A DNA stretch of 64,000 bases, taken from an uncultured Bacteroidaceae bacterium. Its GTDB lineage: Bacteria; Bacteroidota; Bacteroidia; Bacteroidales; Bacteroidaceae. Position numbers and translations under genes: made by a program. The notes below the pieces were generated by a model that saw only the letters and a program-made list of their open reading frames with translations, made no database searches and was not told the origin of the DNA. The stretch lies in NCBI GenBank assembly GCA_944320965.1, contig CALUJO010000009.1, positions 1-64,000 on the forward strand, read 5' to 3'. This document shows, in pieces, positions 61,027 through 64,000 of this stretch (the first letter of the stretch is position 1; each line of letters opens with the position of its first letter).

Positions 61027-64000
61027 ATGAAGAGAAATTTATTGATTATGCTGGCTTTTCTCGTGATGAGTGTGAGTCAGGTGCTTGCTCAGACTTCCTC
61101 GGTTAAAGGGGTGGTCGTTTCAAAAGAAGACGGGTTACCTGTTATAGGAGCCTCGGTGTTGGTTAAGGGAACTACTGTCGGTACGATAACCGATTATGAT
61201 GGTGTCTTTGTATTGACTGATTTGCCTGAAGGAAGCAAACTTCTTGAGATTTCCTATATAGGAATGAAAACAGCTGAAGTTGCAATCAAACCTGATATGA
61301 AAGTAGTGCTGGCTCCAGATACAAAACTTATTGACGAGGTTGTCGTTACTGCAATCGGTATCAAACGTTCGGAAAAATCGTTGGGATATGCCGTAACAAG
61401 CGTCAAGAGTGACGAACTGACAACCGCACGTGAAAGCAATGTCTTGAATTCGCTTTCCGGAAAAGTGGCAGGTTTGCAGATTGGTTCATCGTCTGGTACT
61501 GCCGGCGGTAGCTCAAGCATTCAGATTCGTGGTGCATCTTCTATCAGCTCAGTGTCATCTCCATTGTTCGTAATCGACGGAATGCCTGTGGATAACGGTT
61601 CTTACAATCCTGACAGGACAAACGGAATTATCGACGTCGGTAACCGTGCCGGGGACTTGAGCTCTGATGATATTGAATCAATCAATGTATTGAAGGGTGC
61701 TGCAGCAACAGCTTTGTACGGTGCGCGTGCAAAGGACGGTGCAATTGTCATTACCACAAAAAAAGGAAAGAACGGCTCACCTTTGTCAATATCTGTCAAT
61801 TCATCAACCCGTTTTGAGAAGGTTCTTAAATTGCCTGATTTCCAGAATGAGTATGCTCAGGGTGAATATGGTGAATATAACGTAAAGTCATTGAACGGTT
61901 GGGGACCTAACATCGCCTCTGTACAGGATCAGAAATTTACGGATTTTCTTGGTCGTGAGGTTACGCTTCAGGCATATCCGGACAATGTCAAGGATTTCTA
62001 TCAGACAGGTATGAGCTATATAAACAATGTAGCGTTGTCGGGAGGAACTGATAAGGCCGATTTGCGTGTAAGTATTTCATCAACAAACCAGACAGGTGTC
62101 GTTCCGGGTTCAGACTATAATAAATATGTGTTTGCCATAAACGGCGGTATGAACTTTACTCCGAAGTTTACAGGCCGTGTATCTGCACAGTACATACGTT
62201 CGGATTCAAAAGGACGTCCGGCACAGGGCTCAAATGACCAGAATGTCCTGATTCCGGTGATAAACAGTCTTCCGAGAACGGTTAACATCAATGATGTAAG
62301 AAACAACTGGAAAAATGCTGATGGTACACAGATTTCGTTGACACCAGACGGCAAAAGCAACAATCCATACTGGATTATAAACAATAATGCGTTTACAAAC
62401 TCGCTGAATCGTCTTATTGGTAACATCGTACTTACATATACTCCGATTGAAGGTTTGACCATAACCAACAATGCCGGAATGGACTATTACAATGAGACTC
62501 GCCGTAAGGTTTATTCAAAAGGAACTATCGGTAATCTTGAAGGACAGTTCCAGACATGGGATTTGTACAAGCGTATCATAAATAATGACCTTATGGCTTC
62601 GTATGAAAGAACATTTGCCGATGACTTCAATGTTAAGGTTATGGTAGGTCATAATATTTATCAGGAAGAATGGACAAACAATTCAGTTCTTGCACAGAAC
62701 CTTATTGTAGACGGATTGTATAACTATAAGAATGCAAAGACAGCTACACCTGACTACTATTCATCTTTGAAGAGAATGGTTGGTGTTTACGGTGATATAA
62801 GCTTCAGTTACAGGGATATGGTTTACCTTGGTGTTACCGGCCGTAACGACTGGTCTTCGACATTGCCGGCAAACAACCGTTCATATTTCTATCCTTCTGT
62901 AAACGGTAGCTTTGTATTCTCCGAGCTGATTCCTACAAACAAGATTCTGAGCTTCGGTAAGATCCGTGCAAGTTTTGCCAATGTAGGTAGCGATACTGAC
63001 CCTTATCAGCTTGCGTTCCTTTATACTCCGGTGAACTCATACTTCCTGCAGTATGGTCTGACAAACGTTTTGCCTCATAACGGACTTGTAGGCTTTTCCG
63101 GTCCTAAAGTGTTGCCAAACGAAAATCTTAAGCCACAGAATCAGGCTTCATTTGAAGTAGGTACTGACTTGAGGTTCTTTAACAACAGAATAAGACTTGA
63201 TGCTACATATTATAGAAATGTGACTTCAAACCAGATTGTAAGTATTGACGTTCCGTTGTCAACTGGTTATTTTGCAAATAATATAAATGCCGGAAAAATC
63301 ATGAACCAAGGTGTTGAAATAGCACTTGGACTGACTCCTGTTGATGTCAGAGGCTTTAAGTGGGATATGGATGTGACTTTTGCGTCAAACGAACAGATTG
63401 TTCAGGAACTGACTGAAGGACTGACAGAGTATTCACTGACATCCGGACTAAGCGGTTTGCAGATTAAGGCTCCTGTGGGAGGTTCTTTTGGATTGTATGG
63501 TACAGGCTGGAAGCGTGACGATAACGGCAATTATGTAATAAATGAAAAGACCGGACTCCGTGAAACGGTTAATAATGTTCGTTTGGGTGACATTTATCCT
63601 GATTTCACAATGGGGATCAACAACCGTTTTACCTATAAGGGATTCTCTCTGAGCTTCCTTATCGACATACGTCAGGGTGGTAATATCTATTCTGAAACAG
63701 TAGGTAGCTTGAGATATAACGGACTTGCAGCCGAAACTGCCGCAGGACGTGACAACAAGAACTTTATTGAAGCAGGAGTTATACAGAATGCAGACGGTAC
63801 ATACCGTCCTAATGATGTTCCGGTAAAGAGCATGCAGGATTACTGGCAGCATTTGTCTAAGTCGGGCAATAACGAAGGCAATATCTTTGATGCTTCGTAT
63901 GTCAAGCTGAGAGAATTGAATTTCTCATACAGTTTCCCGAGAAAATGGTTCAATCACTTCTGGGTTAAGTCTCTAGACCTTGGATTTGAAGCCCGTAATC
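61027..64000 (+). CDS. SusC/RagA family TonB-dependent outer membrane transporter, 5' part (cut by window end)
   Basis: The frame is open from the ATG at 61027 to the last base, 991 codons. A signal peptide (LLIMLAFLVMSVSQVLAQ) precedes a carboxypeptidase-D-like N-terminal domain (SVKGVVVSKEDGLPVIGASV). The TonB-box region is KLIDEVVVTAIG. The plug holds SIQIRGASSISSVSSPLFVI followed by DGMPVDNG and VLKGAAATALYGARAKDGAI. The rest is barrel strands. It should import an oligosaccharide with a SusD partner just beyond the window. Divergence from GH2 and GH20 genes suggests an N-glycan-type substrate. Confidence 0.94.
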   Translation, partial: MKRNLLIMLAFLVMSVSQVLAQTSSVKGVVVSKEDGLPVIGASVLVKGTTVGTITDYDGVFVLTDLPEGSKLLEISYIGMKTAEVAIKPDMKVVLAPDTKLIDEVVVTAIGIKRSEKSLGYAVTSVKSDELTTARESNVLNSLSGKVAGLQIGSSSGTAGGSSSIQIRGASSISSVSSPLFVIDGMPVDNGSYNPDRTNGIIDVGNRAGDLSSDDIESINVLKGAAATALYGARAKDGAIVITTKKGKNGSPLSISVNSSTRFEKVLKLPDFQNEYAQGEYGEYNVKSLNGWGPNIASVQDQKFTDFLGREVTLQAYPDNVKDFYQTGMSYINNVALSGGTDKADLRVSISSTNQTGVVPGSDYNKYVFAINGGMNFTPKFTGRVSAQYIRSDSKGRPAQGSNDQNVLIPVINSLPRTVNINDVRNNWKNADGTQISLTPDGKSNNPYWIINNNAFTNSLNRLIGNIVLTYTPIEGLTITNNAGMDYYNETRRKVYSKGTIGNLEGQFQTWDLYKRIINNDLMASYERTFADDFNVKVMVGHNIYQEEWTNNSVLAQNLIVDGLYNYKNAKTATPDYYSSLKRMVGVYGDISFSYRDMVYLGVTGRNDWSSTLPANNRSYFYPSVNGSFVFSELIPTNKILSFGKIRASFANVGSDTDPYQLAFLYTPVNSYFLQYGLTNVLPHNGLVGFSGPKVLPNENLKPQNQASFEVGTDLRFFNNRIRLDATYYRNVTSNQIVSIDVPLSTGYFANNINAGKIMNQGVEIALGLTPVDVRGFKWDMDVTFASNEQIVQELTEGLTEYSLTSGLSGLQIKAPVGGSFGLYGTGWKRDDNGNYVINEKTGLRETVNNVRLGDIYPDFTMGINNRFTYKGFSLSFLIDIRQGGNIYSETVGSLRYNGLAAETAAGRDNKNFIEAGVIQNADGTYRPNDVPVKSMQDYWQHLSKSGNNEGNIFDASYVKLRELNFSYSFPRKWFNHFWVKSLDLGFEARN

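Overview
The window is chromosomal DNA from a member of the Bacteroidales, most likely a Bacteroides/Phocaeicola-like gut commensal. The evidence is a SusC/RagA TonB-dependent transporter, several fimbrillin-clan lipoproteins with DUF3575-type partners, membrane-anchored AraC regulators, a fused aspartokinase/homoserine dehydrogenase, Bacteroidetes-type -7 promoter elements (TAnnTTTG) in front of many genes, and few Shine-Dalgarno sequences. No rRNA or tRNA gene was seen.

Layout. 1-1.8 kb: the 5' part of a fimbria-associated OmpA-like gene, its probable membrane AraC regulator, and a 21-bp direct repeat between them. 1.9-3.4 kb: a small AT-rich accessory patch with an HNH endonuclease, a small unknown protein and two gene fragments. 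3.5-8.6 kb (minus): a run of a class A penicillin-binding protein, queuosine precursor transporter, queC, queF and an acyl-ACP thioesterase. 8.7-15.0 kb (minus): nadC, an SPFH/NfeD pair, tex, a dipeptide epimerase and an acetyltransferase. 15.3-16.2 kb: a three-gene DUF3791/DUF3990-like cassette whose central ADP-ribosyltransferase-like gene is broken by an in-frame stop. 16.4-19.6 kb: dxs-trkA.

20.1-40.7 kb is the most unusual part. Two tandem operons on the plus strand share a four-gene core: a DUF3575-like protein, a short DUF3575 protein, a large OmpA-domain periplasmic protein, and a roughly 1000-residue outer membrane protein built of five barrel-like modules in the order A-B-A-B-A. The first operon also carries an anchor-like lipoprotein and four fimbrillin-clan lipoproteins; the second has only the core. 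This looks like a surface-fibre assembly system with a duplicated membrane core, which I do not recognise as a characterised system.

40.8-43.7 kb: HU-like protein, a 30-residue mS38/bS22-like ribosomal protein, RNase G and a double-META lipoprotein. 44.0-47.9 kb: thrA (minus) diverging from ansA (plus). 48.1-52.1 kb: a 2[4Fe-4S] ferredoxin, a TPR protein, queD, queE and a lipoprotein. With queC/queF at 4-5 kb, the late preQ0/preQ1 steps are complete but split between two loci. 52.3-54.7 kb (minus): AraC regulator, a carboxymuconolactone decarboxylase-cupin fusion and a flavodoxin lipoprotein. 54.8-64 kb: a minus-strand glycan-degradation operon (GH2 beta-mannosidase, CutC, GH20 hexosaminidase) diverging from a susC gene cut by the window end.

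A family of intergenic arrays with 21-22 bp periodicity recurs at 3.45, 19.8, 43.8 and 52.2 kb. The two central copies match at 80 of 85 positions, lie in the same orientation, and bracket the duplicated fimbrial region.
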